This document shows positions 7,039 to 16,129 of a stretch of 36,509 nt of DNA, piece after piece. Under the pieces are notes generated by a model, which saw only the letters and a list, made by a program, of their open reading frames with translations, was not told the DNA's origin and ran no database searches. The stretch is from a virus. Location of the stretch: positions 1 to 36,509 of the IMG/VR virus record IMGVR_UViG_3300017917_001771; one strand, given 5' to 3'. The first letter of the stretch is position 1. Every line of letters starts with the position of its first letter. The translations under genes and the position numbers were made by a program.

Positions 7039-9738
7039 ATGTCATATGTAGACGCCCTATTTGATAGGGAGCGTGACATAATCCATGTCGTTGAACGTAA
7101 TAACGGGCGTAGGGATTATAGAGAATATCCTGCCCGTTATATCTTCTATTACAAAGATAGTCGTGGCAAGTTTGAAAGTATTTTTGGTGAAAAACTAGAT
7201 CGTGTAATTACTTCTAGTAATAAAGCATTTCAAAAAGAAAAGAAGTTATACAGCGGTCAAAAACTTTACGAAAGCGATATTAATCCTGTATTTCGTTGCT
7301 TCGAAGAAAACTATCTAGGTAAAGAACCGCCTCGGCTAAACATTGCATTTTTCGACATCGAAGTTGATTTTGATAAAGACAAAGGGTTTGCGGATCCTAG
7401 TGATCCGTTTAACCCTGTTACTGCAATTGCTGTTCATCTGAGCTGGATTAAGAAAACAATTTGCCTTGTTTGCAAACCTAAGACGTTAAGCAGAGCTGAT
7501 GCACAGACAATTGTAGAAAAGTTCGACGACACTCTTCTTATGGAAAACGAAGAAGAATTGTTAGACACGTTCCTTAACTTAATCGACGATGCGGATATTT
7601 TAACTGGTTGGAACTCAGAAGGGTTCGATATTCCGTATATGGTAAACCGTGTAGCAAGAGTTCTTGGTAAAGAACATACACGCAGATTCTGTTTATGGCA
7701 TCAGTATCCAAAGCGCAGAGAATTTGAGCGTTTTGGTAAAATGCAAGAAACATTCGATACGCTAGGCCGCATTCACTTAGACTACATGCAACTGTATCGC
7801 AAGTATACGTATCATGAAATGCACAGTTATTCTCTCGACGCTATTGGCGAATACGAATTAAACGAGCGTAAGATTGCATACGAAGGCACACTAGATCAAC
7901 TATACAATAACGACTTCTTTACGTTTATTGACTATAACAGACAAGACGTAGAACTATTAGTTAAGCTAGATAAAAAGCTACAATTCATCGACTTGGCTAA
8001 CGTTATTGCACACGACAATACTGTTCTTATCCAAACTACAATGGGTGCAGTTGCGGTTACTGACCAAGCAATTGTAAACGAAGCACATCAGCGTGGATAC
8101 ATTGTTCCTGATAAACAACATGATAAGGTGCAAAAAGGTTATCCACATGCTGTTACTGCAGCCGGTGCATATGTTGCTACTCCTGTCAAAGGTTATCACG
8201 AGTGGATCGGTTCAATGGACTTGAACTCGCTGTATCCAAGTATTTTACGTAGCACTAACATGAGCACCGAAACAATCGTAGGACAACTCAGACATACATT
8301 AACTGTAAAATTGTTACAAGAACATGATTGGGAAGTTGCTAAAGCATGGGAAGGTCGTTTTGCTTGCCCCGAATATGAATTAGTAATGTCCAAAGACAAT
8401 GAAGTGTTGCTTTACATCGATTTTGAAAATGGCGAGGAATTGCCTGCAACGGGTGCAGAAATTTATGATATCATTTTCAACGGAGATCAAAATTGGGTGT
8501 TAACTTCTAACGGAACAATCGTTACACAAGAACGCAAAGGTATCATTCCTGGATTGCTCGAACGTTGGTATAGCGAGCGGAAGCAGCTACAAAAGAAAGC
8601 AAAAGAGTTCAAAGGTGTAGATGATGAACAATTTGCGTTCTGGGATAAAAGACAGTTAGTTAAAAAGATTAACCTTAACTCGCTATACGGCGCTGTTCTT
8701 AACCCGGGGTCAAGATTTAACGACGGTCGGCTAGGTCAATCTACAACATTGACAGGACGTTGCATTGCACGTCATATGGCTGCAAAAGTTAACGAATTGT
8801 TTACAGGGGTGTATGACCATAAAGGGGATACAATCATTTACGGTGATACAGACTCTGTATACTTTAGTGCATACCCTGTATTCAAAAAGCAAATCGAATC
8901 AGGCGAGTTCGAATGGACTAAAGAAAAGATAACTGAATTGTATGATACAGTATCAAATGAAGCAAATGAGACTTTCCCCGAATATATGCGAGCCGCACAC
9001 AATGTAAGAAATCCAGATCAAGGTAAAATTATTGCAGCAGGTCGTGAAGTATGTGCTAGTGCAGGTATCTTTATTACTAAAAAGCGTTATGCTATTCTTG
9101 TATATGATTCCGAAGGACACAGAGAAGATCAAAACAATAAACCCGGTAAGATTAAAGCTATGGGGCTCGATCTAAAGCGCAGTGATACGCCTGCATTTAT
9201 GCAAGACTTCTTAAGTGAGTTATTACTTAAGGCACTGACCGGGGCAAAAGAATCAGACATTATTAGTCGTATTATTGATTTCAGACAAGAGTTTAGGTCT
9301 ATGCCGCCGTGGCTCATCGGAACACCAAAACGTGTAAACAAACTAACATATTATTACAGCCAGGAATTTATGACAGATCCGCATACTGGAAATGAAATTT
9401 ACAAAGGCAAATTTAATATGCCAGGCCACGTTCGTGCTGCCATTAATTACAATCGTTTACGCAGACTCAACGGCGATAAGTATAGCATGGAAATTATGGA
9501 CGGTATGAAAACTATTGTCTGTAAGTTAAAAGCAAACCCAATGGGCTTTACTAGTATTGGATACCCTACCGACGAAAGTCGTTTGCCTGAATGGTTTAAA
9601 GAATTGCCATTTGATACAGACATAATGGAGGACGGCATTATTACACAAAAGATCGAAAACTTATTGGGTGTAATGGGCTGGGATTTAAGTAAGGCTGAAG
9701 ATAAAACAACTTTTGAAAGTTTGTTTGACTTCGGATAA
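7039..9738 (+). CDS. 43: DNA polymerase, family B (gp43-like)
   Basis: This 899-residue replicative polymerase carries both activities. The 3'-5' exonuclease has Exo I FFDIEVDF (D106, E108), Exo II in ADILTGWNSEGFDIPYM, and Exo III YNRQDVELL. The polymerase motifs are A, SMDLNSLYPS (D394), B, KKINLNSLYGA (about 542-552), and C, YGDTDSVYF (D603, D605). Length matches T4 gp43 (about 900) and the gene appears intact and undivided, without intein or intron. AAGGAA lies 8 bases before the ATG. It is followed at about 0.8 kb by the sliding clamp, its expected processivity partner. No odd or missing catalytic residue was seen. Confidence 0.97.
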   Translation: MSYVDALFDRERDIIHVVERNNGRRDYREYPARYIFYYKDSRGKFESIFGEKLDRVITSSNKAFQKEKKLYSGQKLYESDINPVFRCFEENYLGKEPPRLNIAFFDIEVDFDKDKGFADPSDPFNPVTAIAVHLSWIKKTICLVCKPKTLSRADAQTIVEKFDDTLLMENEEELLDTFLNLIDDADILTGWNSEGFDIPYMVNRVARVLGKEHTRRFCLWHQYPKRREFERFGKMQETFDTLGRIHLDYMQLYRKYTYHEMHSYSLDAIGEYELNERKIAYEGTLDQLYNNDFFTFIDYNRQDVELLVKLDKKLQFIDLANVIAHDNTVLIQTTMGAVAVTDQAIVNEAHQRGYIVPDKQHDKVQKGYPHAVTAAGAYVATPVKGYHEWIGSMDLNSLYPSILRSTNMSTETIVGQLRHTLTVKLLQEHDWEVAKAWEGRFACPEYELVMSKDNEVLLYIDFENGEELPATGAEIYDIIFNGDQNWVLTSNGTIVTQERKGIIPGLLERWYSERKQLQKKAKEFKGVDDEQFAFWDKRQLVKKINLNSLYGAVLNPGSRFNDGRLGQSTTLTGRCIARHMAAKVNELFTGVYDHKGDTIIYGDTDSVYFSAYPVFKKQIESGEFEWTKEKITELYDTVSNEANETFPEYMRAAHNVRNPDQGKIIAAGREVCASAGIFITKKRYAILVYDSEGHREDQNNKPGKIKAMGLDLKRSDTPAFMQDFLSELLLKALTGAKESDIISRIIDFRQEFRSMPPWLIGTPKRVNKLTYYYSQEFMTDPHTGNEIYKGKFNMPGHVRAAINYNRLRRLNGDKYSMEIMDGMKTIVCKLKANPMGFTSIGYPTDESRLPEWFKELPFDTDIMEDGIITQKIENLLGVMGWDLSKAEDKTTFESLFDFG

Positions 9739-9752
9739 TTTTGCAAAATTAT
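9735..9752. repeat. 18-bp perfect AT-rich palindrome
   Basis: ATAATTTTGCAAAATTAT is its own reverse complement and overlaps the polymerase stop codon. As RNA it could fold only a weak A-U stem with no U-tract, so it is a poor terminator. As DNA it could be a dimeric repressor site upstream of the Pal-like gene. Confidence 0.6.
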
Positions 9753-9776
9753 TTGCAATAACTTTTAGGAAAACAC

Positions 9777-10343
9777 ATGAAAAAACTTAGTATACTCGCA
9801 TTCATGCTATTAGGAACATCCGTAGCATATGCACAAACAACACCTACACAAGACGAAATCAAAGCATATATCAATAGCCAAATTACTGATGCTGTAACAC
9901 AACTAAACAACAAATTTACAGAACACGCTACAACTGACACTGATTTACAGGCACAAATCGATACACTAGAAACACAAGTTGCCGAACTTTCTATGTTAGT
10001 TGAAGCAGCTAATTTAGAAGACATTACAGCTCATTTTGCCTTTGATAGTTACGAGCTAACTGCTCAAGAAGCATCGAATCTGACTGCATTAGTTGATTTT
10101 ATGAAAAAGTATCCTAAATCAAGCATTACACTTGAAGGACATACAGATGAAATTGGCACTAGAGAATATAACCTAGCACTAGGCGAACGTCGGGCGTTTG
10201 CAGTTCAAGAATATCTTGTCAAAAACGGCATTACTGGCGATCGAGTTAGAACTGTTAGCTACGGTAAAGAAAGACCTATGTGTATCGGAGCAAACGCATC
10301 TTGCTGGAGCATGAATCGCAGAGTGCATGTTTACGTAAATTGA
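9777..10343 (+). CDS. Periplasmic Pal/OmpA C-terminal domain protein
   Basis: The 188-residue product begins with a Sec signal peptide (MKKLSILAFMLLGTSVAYA, predicted cleavage after residue 19). It has no lipobox Cys, unlike true Pal lipoproteins. Residues 20-80 look like a coiled coil (DLQAQIDTLETQVAEL). Residues 85-188 are an OmpA/Pal peptidoglycan-binding domain: FDSYELTAQ, LEGHTDEIGTREYNLALGER with the RR of ERRA, VRTVSYGKERP, and WSMNRRV at the end. Two Cys flank the last loop. OmpA-like domains bind meso-diaminopimelate in the cell wall, so the mature protein should sit in the periplasm. Start: AGGA 8-9 bases before the ATG. A phage gene for this is unusual; roles in envelope remodelling, lysis or exclusion are guesses. 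Confidence 0.9.
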   Translation: MKKLSILAFMLLGTSVAYAQTTPTQDEIKAYINSQITDAVTQLNNKFTEHATTDTDLQAQIDTLETQVAELSMLVEAANLEDITAHFAFDSYELTAQEASNLTALVDFMKKYPKSSITLEGHTDEIGTREYNLALGERRAFAVQEYLVKNGITGDRVRTVSYGKERPMCIGANASCWSMNRRVHVYVN

Positions 10344-10582
10344 TGATGCCTAGCATAGACCTACACGGCTTTCATATTCATGAAGCATGGAAAAAGGTTG
10401 CTAATTTTATCAATGAGTGTTATTATGGAAATTATACATACTGCAGAGTTATTTGCGGGCAAGGCAGCATTAAAGACGAAATAGAAGAATGGCTTCGTCT
10501 AAATACAAAAGTGCGTGAGTTTACATTAGAACGCACACAAGGCAGCTACAAAGTTAAACTTATAAAGAGGAAAAACATATGA
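10343..10582 (+). CDS. Stand-alone Smr domain protein
   Basis: The 79-residue product opens MMPSIDLHGFHIHEAW. DLHG is the signature of Smr (small MutS-related) domains, which have DNA- or RNA-nicking activity in several proteins. The second signature, normally HGxG, appears as CGQGSIKDEI, so its His is replaced by Cys. The start chosen overlaps the previous stop (TGATG), and the end overlaps the clamp gene by ATGA. A longer frame upstream is read through the Pal-like gene and is unlikely. It may act as a nuclease or a nucleic acid-binding factor linked to replication or mRNA decay. Confidence 0.75.
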   Translation: MMPSIDLHGFHIHEAWKKVANFINECYYGNYTYCRVICGQGSIKDEIEEWLRLNTKVREFTLERTQGSYKVKLIKRKNI

Positions 10583-11310
10583 GAGACTATCTATTAGATA
10601 TCGTTAAACACACAAAAGGTGTTAGCAATATCGAAGCAGTCAAAGTAATTACAGATGCAGAGACAACAACTGTCGAAGCAAAAGACGATGATAACAAAGT
10701 TGTTGTCCGTGCAAAATACAAAAAGCCAATCCCAGGTCTAACAGGAACTTTTGGTTTGCCTAACCTTAGCAAACTAAACGTCATTCTTAACATTCCTGAG
10801 TATAAAGACAACGCTAAAATTACTGTTACTACCCGTGAGCGCAACGGCGAAAAAGAAGCATTTGGTATGCACTTTGAAAACGCCACAGGTGACTTTAAAA
10901 ATGACTTCCGCTTTATGCAAAAAGAACTTATGGAAGAAAAGCTAGCAAGTGTTCGTTTTAAAGGTGCTAACTGGAATGTTACAATTGAGCCGTCGAGTGC
11001 TAGCACACAGCGTTTTAAATTCCAATCGCAAGCTAACAGTGAAGAAGTGGTATTCGTTGCTAAGACTGAAGGCAGCGATCTTAAATTTTACTTTGGTGAT
11101 GATAGCGGTCATACTGGTAACTTTGTTTTCCAAGCTGGTATTACCGGAGAACTGAAGCAAGGTTGGAAATATCCTATTGTTGAAGTGCTGAGCATCCTTT
11201 CGTTGAACGGCGATATTAAAATGCAGTTTAGCGATATGGGTGCAGCTATGATTACAGTAGATAACGGTCTTGCGGTATACGAATATATCTTGCCTGCTCA
11301 AAGCAAATAA
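10579..11310 (+). CDS. 45: Sliding clamp, DNA polymerase processivity factor (gp45-like)
   Basis: The 243-residue product is slightly longer than T4 gp45 (228). The C-terminal segment YPIVEVLSILSLNGDIKMQF followed by SDMGAAMITVDNGLAVYEY is the clearest gp45 signature. Upstream strands (RAKYKKPIPGLTGTFGLPNL, SKLNVILNIPEY) fit the duplicated clamp fold. Three subunits should encircle DNA and tether gp43; in T4 the clamp also activates late transcription, which links it to the late-like promoters in this window. AAGAGG lies 10 bases before the ATG. The clamp loader was not found here. Confidence 0.88.
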   Translation: MRDYLLDIVKHTKGVSNIEAVKVITDAETTTVEAKDDDNKVVVRAKYKKPIPGLTGTFGLPNLSKLNVILNIPEYKDNAKITVTTRERNGEKEAFGMHFENATGDFKNDFRFMQKELMEEKLASVRFKGANWNVTIEPSSASTQRFKFQSQANSEEVVFVAKTEGSDLKFYFGDDSGHTGNFVFQAGITGELKQGWKYPIVEVLSILSLNGDIKMQFSDMGAAMITVDNGLAVYEYILPAQSK

Positions 11311-11312
11311 TA

Positions 11313-12782
11313 ATGAACGAACTAAACACAGACTTAACTTCGACACAAGACGATTACGCTATATTTCTCCCTGCACTTAGCACATTTTATGCGCTGTTTG
11401 TAGGGAGACAGCGTCGTGGGTTAATTGAGGGCAATCCTTATATTGACCCAGCACGTATTCCTGCGAGTATGCCAAACGGAGTAGAAAGTCTGAACTGGTT
11501 AGATCCACAAGGACTATGGCAATACAAATGGAGTCTGCACAGTGCAGGTCACGCTAGTTTAGACCTTACTAAAGATATGTTTCGTGAGGATATGTATCGT
11601 GATAGAAACAAAAACACTAGCTGGATCTTAGGAGACAGCGGAGGTTTCCAAATCGGTAAAGGTGTTTGGGAGGGAGATTGGAAAGATCCTGCTTGCCCAA
11701 ACGCAATGAAAAAACGTAAAGGCGTGCTAGAGTGGATGGACGCCTTTATGGATTATGGTATGATCCTCGATATTCCAGCGTGGGTAAGCCGTAGTCCAGA
11801 GGGTGCTAAAGCAAGTAAAATTAGCAGCTACCAAGAAGCTGTAGACGGAACACGTATTAACAACGATTACTTTATTAGAAATCGTAACGGTAATTGTAAG
11901 TTCTTAAACGTGTTGCAAGGTGAAAACTTTGCACAAGCAGACGATTGGTATAGTCAAGTAAAAGAATATTGCGATCCTAAAAAGTATCCAGACGCACACT
12001 TTAACGGATGGGCTATGGGTGGTCAAAACATGTGTGATATTCATCTTGCACTTAAGCGTGTAATTACACTGATACATGATGGTTTACTAGAAAAAGGTGT
12101 GCATGATTTTATGCACTTCCTAGGCACAAGTAAACTAGAATGGGCGCTAGTTCTTACAGCAATTCAACGGGCAGTAAGGAAAAACTATAACGAAAACTTT
12201 ACTATTACATTCGATTGTGCAAGCCCATTCCTATGCACTGCAAACGGCCAAGTTTACACAGGACACAGACTAGAGCATGGCGGCAAGTGGAGTTACATGA
12301 TGAACGATGCTCCAGACGATAAAGCACTTGCAACTGATACTAGTCCATATAATGATCTACTGCGTAAAATATATCCTGACTGGATGCCTACTCCAATTAC
12401 TAACGGATTAAAAGTAAACGATATTTGTTATTACAATCCTAGTGATTTAAACCGCATGGGTGTATCTACTAAAACAAGTTGGGATAGTTTTGCTTACGCA
12501 TTACTAATGAATCACAACGTATACACTCACATTAATAGTGTCCAAGCAGCTAATCGTGCATACGACAGCGGCACTTATCCTAACATGCTAGTAGACGAAC
12601 AGTTTGATAGAACTGAAGTTAAGGATGTCATTGCTCGTGCGTTTGAGTTTGAAAATCGTGACGAAGCGTTGGCGTTCATAGACAAGAATGAACGACTATG
12701 GATGAAAGTTGTAGGAACTAGAGGTGCTGTTGGTAAGAAAACAGTTAACAGCAGCGCACAATTTAACGCATTATTCGAGTAA
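11313..12782 (+). CDS. dpdA: DpdA-like DNA 7-deazaguanine transglycosylase (TGT family)
   Basis: This 489-residue protein has the landmarks of the tRNA-guanine transglycosylase fold in order. They are GDSGGFQ at 107-113 (D108 matches the general-base/recognition Asp), LDIPAW at 152-157, NVLQGE at 199-204, GWAMGG at 232-237 (base-binding Gly loop), HFLGTSK at 268-274, and FDCASP at 300-305 (D301 matches the nucleophile Asp of FDCVMP in TGT). Length exceeds bacterial TGT (about 375), and the usual CxCxxC zinc site is not evident. DpdA enzymes exchange guanine in DNA for a 7-deazaguanine. It lies 2 bases after the clamp and in the same window as FolE, QueD-like and QueE, which supports DNA rather than tRNA as target. 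The substrate is inferred. Confidence 0.82.
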   Translation: MNELNTDLTSTQDDYAIFLPALSTFYALFVGRQRRGLIEGNPYIDPARIPASMPNGVESLNWLDPQGLWQYKWSLHSAGHASLDLTKDMFREDMYRDRNKNTSWILGDSGGFQIGKGVWEGDWKDPACPNAMKKRKGVLEWMDAFMDYGMILDIPAWVSRSPEGAKASKISSYQEAVDGTRINNDYFIRNRNGNCKFLNVLQGENFAQADDWYSQVKEYCDPKKYPDAHFNGWAMGGQNMCDIHLALKRVITLIHDGLLEKGVHDFMHFLGTSKLEWALVLTAIQRAVRKNYNENFTITFDCASPFLCTANGQVYTGHRLEHGGKWSYMMNDAPDDKALATDTSPYNDLLRKIYPDWMPTPITNGLKVNDICYYNPSDLNRMGVSTKTSWDSFAYALLMNHNVYTHINSVQAANRAYDSGTYPNMLVDEQFDRTEVKDVIARAFEFENRDEALAFIDKNERLWMKVVGTRGAVGKKTVNSSAQFNALFE

Positions 12783-12785
12783 GAC

Positions 12786-13652
12786 ATGAAAACACTTATT
12801 GCAGGTATGGGGTTTGGTAAAATCTTATACGGAAACATATACAAAAATATGGGTTGGGATATTGAATATCTCGACCTATATAACAAAGAAGCAAACTACA
12901 AACATATAGACGATGCAGTAAAAAGCAATTATGACACTGTTCATATTTGCACACCTAATTATTCTCATTATGTGTTAGCAGATAAGGCAGCAAAAGTGTC
13001 TGACTTTGTTTTTGTAGAAAAGCCAGGAGTTGCTCAAAGTTCTCATTGGGATGATTTGTTAAAAGATAATTCTAATACTAGGATTATGATGACAAAAAAC
13101 AATCAGTATCGCAGCAACATTGGCGAGATGCAAGATGCAGCTAATAATGCAAGCGTTATTAATCTTCGTTGGATCAACCATAATAGAATTCCAAAGCCTG
13201 GTAGTTGGTTTACAACTAAACACTTATCATACGGTGGTGTTAGCCGAGACTTAATGCCGCACATGTTAAGCCTGTATCAAATGCTTAATCCTGAGTGGAG
13301 AACTAGCACTGTTACCGATCATGGTTTAAAGCAAAACTGGACACTTGACAACATTGATGGAAGCGATTACGGCGACGTTGATCGTAAAGGTTTTTATAAT
13401 GTTGACGATTACTGCATGATACAATACAATGGAAAGTATAATTGTGTAACCGATTGGCGTTCAATGTCTGGTGATGATATTGCAATACACATAGACGACA
13501 ACACGTTCGAACTAGGGTTATGTCCAGAAGAAGCATACCAAAATATGATTCTAACTGCACTAGATAATAAAGATAACGATAGTTTTTGGCAAGAACAAAA
13601 GGAAATGGACATATGGATACACCAACAGTTGGAAGCAGTGTCAAAGCACTAG
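12786..13652 (+). CDS. Gfo/Idh/MocA-family NAD(P)-dependent oxidoreductase
   Basis: The 288-residue product opens with a Rossmann nucleotide-binding loop (LIAGMGFG, residues 4-11). It then has the family's HICTPNYSHY strand-loop (53-62) and EKP motif (K79), where Lys is the conserved catalytic residue. GGVSRDLMPHMLSLY matches the GG-x-D-x-x-x-H region of the C-terminal domain. Such enzymes oxidise or reduce sugars and related polyols. At 288 residues it is shorter than typical members (330-390). It follows the DpdA-like gene by 3 bases and its 3' end overlaps the next dehydrogenase, so a shared pathway is likely. The substrate cannot be read. Confidence 0.8.
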   Translation: MKTLIAGMGFGKILYGNIYKNMGWDIEYLDLYNKEANYKHIDDAVKSNYDTVHICTPNYSHYVLADKAAKVSDFVFVEKPGVAQSSHWDDLLKDNSNTRIMMTKNNQYRSNIGEMQDAANNASVINLRWINHNRIPKPGSWFTTKHLSYGGVSRDLMPHMLSLYQMLNPEWRTSTVTDHGLKQNWTLDNIDGSDYGDVDRKGFYNVDDYCMIQYNGKYNCVTDWRSMSGDDIAIHIDDNTFELGLCPEEAYQNMILTALDNKDNDSFWQEQKEMDIWIHQQLEAVSKH

Positions 13653-14506
13653 TTACAGATGGTAATGGTTCTTTTTTTGAAAGCACCTACACTATTCCCG
13701 AAATGCAACAAGGCGACATCTTAGTTAAAGCAGTAATGACAGGTGTGTGCCGCAGCGACATTGCAATGATGCAGGGCGACTTTCAATTACTGCCCGCAAG
13801 TATGCACGGGCATGAAGGTCTTGGTATCAACGTTGCAACAGGCGATTACGTAGCAACACGTGGCGAACCTGCGTATGCAGATTACTATGTTGCAAGACAA
13901 GGGACATACGTAACTGTTCCCGAGCTTGATCCTAAATACATTATCGAGCCAGTTGCTTGTGGTGTTAACATTGTGTTGAATAGTTTAGAAGAATTTAAAA
14001 AGCGTAATGGCGGTTATTTGTGCATCATTGGAACTGGGTTTCTTGCTAAAATTGTTCACCAAACACTAGCCAATCTGGGACTAAACTTTCATATCGATGT
14101 AGTGGGTCATAGCAACGCAGAATACTGGAAAAAACTACTAATATCAAATCCCAAAAAATATTTAGAATATGATGTTATTGTTGATTTAAGCGAACATAAC
14201 ACACTACAACAAGTAAATGTTGCAGAAAATGCACTCGTTGTGGTAGCTGCAGAAAAATTGTCTGCATACACTACAACATTTGGTAATTGGCTATGGAAAA
14301 ATGTTACTGTGGCTTTTCCGAGTCCACGAGCTAAAACATTTCCGCAAGCAATGAAATTATCTGTAACATATATAGAGTCTGGCAAACTAAATGTAGACAA
14401 TACGTGGACACGTGGTTATAATAGACAAAATGAATGGCAACAAGCCTTTAGCGATGCAGTAAATCGCCCAGCGGGCTACAACAGAGGATATATTAAATGG
14501 GACTAA
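13613..14506 (+). CDS. Medium-chain zinc alcohol dehydrogenase-like protein
   Basis: The 297-residue product has a GroES-like N-domain with GVCRSD (C46) and MHGHEGLG (H67, E68), matching the catalytic zinc ligands of the MDR family. IIEPVACGVN corresponds to the EP-x-A/C region. A Rossmann segment (YLCIIGTGFLAKIVHQTL) follows. The structural four-Cys zinc lobe is absent and the protein is about 40 residues shorter than most members. The ATG at 13613 was chosen because it has AGGA 9 bases upstream. It overlaps the previous gene by 40 bases. Relatives include TarJ-type ribulose-5-phosphate reductases, which is one option given the nearby cytidylyltransferase. The substrate is unknown. Confidence 0.8.
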   Translation: MDTPTVGSSVKALVTDGNGSFFESTYTIPEMQQGDILVKAVMTGVCRSDIAMMQGDFQLLPASMHGHEGLGINVATGDYVATRGEPAYADYYVARQGTYVTVPELDPKYIIEPVACGVNIVLNSLEEFKKRNGGYLCIIGTGFLAKIVHQTLANLGLNFHIDVVGHSNAEYWKKLLISNPKKYLEYDVIVDLSEHNTLQQVNVAENALVVVAAEKLSAYTTTFGNWLWKNVTVAFPSPRAKTFPQAMKLSVTYIESGKLNVDNTWTRGYNRQNEWQQAFSDAVNRPAGYNRGYIKWD

Positions 14507-15009
14507 ACACAGAAGAACGCAAGGGTGTAATTTACTTTATCGGGACCGAAGTTGAACATACTGCAATGTATGGCGAGAAAACACTATTTGTAGTTGGTAT
14601 TCAACCATGGGAAGAAATTGCAAAGCGAGCCGACGAACACAACATTAAACATTTGTATTTCGGAACAAGTCAGAGCTTTACACCACATACGGCAGATGAT
14701 TATTTTGCATGGGAAAATATGATTAAACCTTTACTTAAAAAAGGTTATTGGTGCACCTTAGACTTTGATGTTAAATATGCAGAAGGTGTGTTAGAATCCG
14801 GGTATGACGAATACAACACCTTTATCAGTATGATTAGTGTCAAGTTGCCATATATTAGACAGTTCAATTACAATGCTACATTAAAACTCGACGATAATAC
14901 GTGGGGCTATAGTAACCAAGGAGTGTGGTGTCATAGTTTGCACGAACTACAGCAACGCAAAGTCTACACTGATTGGGATGATTACGTGGGAGATACAGTA
15001 ATTGAATAA
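14497..15009 (+). CDS. Unknown protein of the metabolic block
   Basis: The 170-residue product shows GVIYFIGTEVEHTAMYGEKT near the N-terminus and alternating strands and helices (LFVVGIQPWEEIAKRADEHN, IKHLYFGTSQSF). This gives an alpha/beta look with repeated Asp, His and Trp. The spacing recalls a TIM-like or radical-SAM-accessory fold, but no cofactor motif is visible. It overlaps genes on both sides (10 and 8 bases), so it belongs to the same co-translated set as the dehydrogenases and the decarboxylase and is a candidate for a new step in that pathway. Confidence 0.75.
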   Translation: MGLNTEERKGVIYFIGTEVEHTAMYGEKTLFVVGIQPWEEIAKRADEHNIKHLYFGTSQSFTPHTADDYFAWENMIKPLLKKGYWCTLDFDVKYAEGVLESGYDEYNTFISMISVKLPYIRQFNYNATLKLDDNTWGYSNQGVWCHSLHELQQRKVYTDWDDYVGDTVIE

Positions 15010-16129
15010 AATCATTAAACACATTAACAAAAATGAATTCGAACGCCCTACCCTTGTTCTTGATGTAGATCAAGTAGAAGATAACTATGTTCGCCTTAAA
15101 GCAGGTATGCCCGAAGCTCATATTCATTATGCAGTTAAAGCAAATCCGCATCCTGAAATTTTAAAACGTCTAGTTAACCTCGGATGTAGATTTGATGCTG
15201 CAAGCATTGGCGAAATCGATATGTGTTTAGCTGCAGGTGCATTACCCGAACATATTAGTTTTGGCAATACTGTAAAACGTTGGCAAGATATTGTGTCCGC
15301 ATACAACAAAGGCATCACGCTGTTTTCAGTTGATGCGGAAGAAGAAATTGAAAAGGTCGCAAAACATGCTCCTGGTAGTAGAGTATTCATACGTATTTTG
15401 ATCCGTAGCACTGAGGCAGAATGGCCGCTAAGTCGTAAGTTTGGTTGCAGTAGCAGCATGGTTATTCCATTGATGCACATTGCAAAAGAACAAGGGTTAG
15501 AACCAGTAGGTGTTAGTTTTCACGTTGGTAGTCAAACAAGACATCCGCATATGTGGTATGACATCTTGGATTCGGTAAGTGCAATATGGCACGGGGCTAT
15601 TGACGAAGGGTTTAATCTTACACTGTTAAACATCGGCGGCGGCTTCCCTGCATATTATGGTGTCGACATTACTGAGCCAGAAGAATATGGTTCTACTATT
15701 ATCGATGCAATTAAAGAACGTTTTGGCAATGTAGAATACATTATGGCAGAACCCGGGCGTGGTCTAGTCGGTAATGCAGGTGCTATTGCAGCAGAAGTAT
15801 TACTAGTAAGTCGTAAGCATGACGATGATCCTGTTCGCTGGGTGTATCTAAACATCGGCAAATTTCACGGGCTTGCAGAAACAGAACAAGAAGCAATTAA
15901 GTATCAATTTTTAACACCAGACACTGATGCTAACGAAACTGCTCCTTGCATTCTAGCCGGCCCTACATGTGATAGCGCAGATGTGCTTTACGAAAAAAAC
16001 AAAGTAGAACTACCAACCGACTTGACATCAGGTGACAGATTTATTATATTGAATTGCGGAGCCTATACAACAACCTACAGTTCGGTTGCGTTTAACGGAT
16101 TCCCGCCGCTCGAAGTTACAGTAGTATGA
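15002..16129 (+). CDS. Group IV PLP decarboxylase (ornithine/diaminopimelate type)
   Basis: The 375-residue product has the alanine-racemase-fold decarboxylase landmarks. They are HYAVKANPHP with PLP lysine K46, FDAASIGEID, VSFHVGSQ, LLNIGGGFP, the phosphate-binding EPGRG, and AGPTCDSAD with C323 from the other subunit's active site. GPTCDSxD is typical of ornithine decarboxylases. The product would be putrescine or a related diamine plus CO2. The start is TTG: no in-frame ATG precedes the conserved part and it overlaps the upstream gene by 8 bases. A phage copy is known in phiW-14, which decorates thymine with putrescine, so a base-modification role is worth considering. Lysine or arginine are alternative substrates. 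Confidence 0.88.
   Translation: MNKIIKHINKNEFERPTLVLDVDQVEDNYVRLKAGMPEAHIHYAVKANPHPEILKRLVNLGCRFDAASIGEIDMCLAAGALPEHISFGNTVKRWQDIVSAYNKGITLFSVDAEEEIEKVAKHAPGSRVFIRILIRSTEAEWPLSRKFGCSSSMVIPLMHIAKEQGLEPVGVSFHVGSQTRHPHMWYDILDSVSAIWHGAIDEGFNLTLLNIGGGFPAYYGVDITEPEEYGSTIIDAIKERFGNVEYIMAEPGRGLVGNAGAIAAEVLLVSRKHDDDPVRWVYLNIGKFHGLAETEQEAIKYQFLTPDTDANETAPCILAGPTCDSADVLYEKNKVELPTDLTSGDRFIILNCGAYTTTYSSVAFNGFPPLEVTVV

Noticed and set aside
11313-12782. Ordinary host tRNA-guanine transglycosylase
   Set aside because: The fold motifs match, but the zinc CxCxxC site was not found, the length is greater, and it sits in a phage replication cluster, which favours DpdA; this is an inference.
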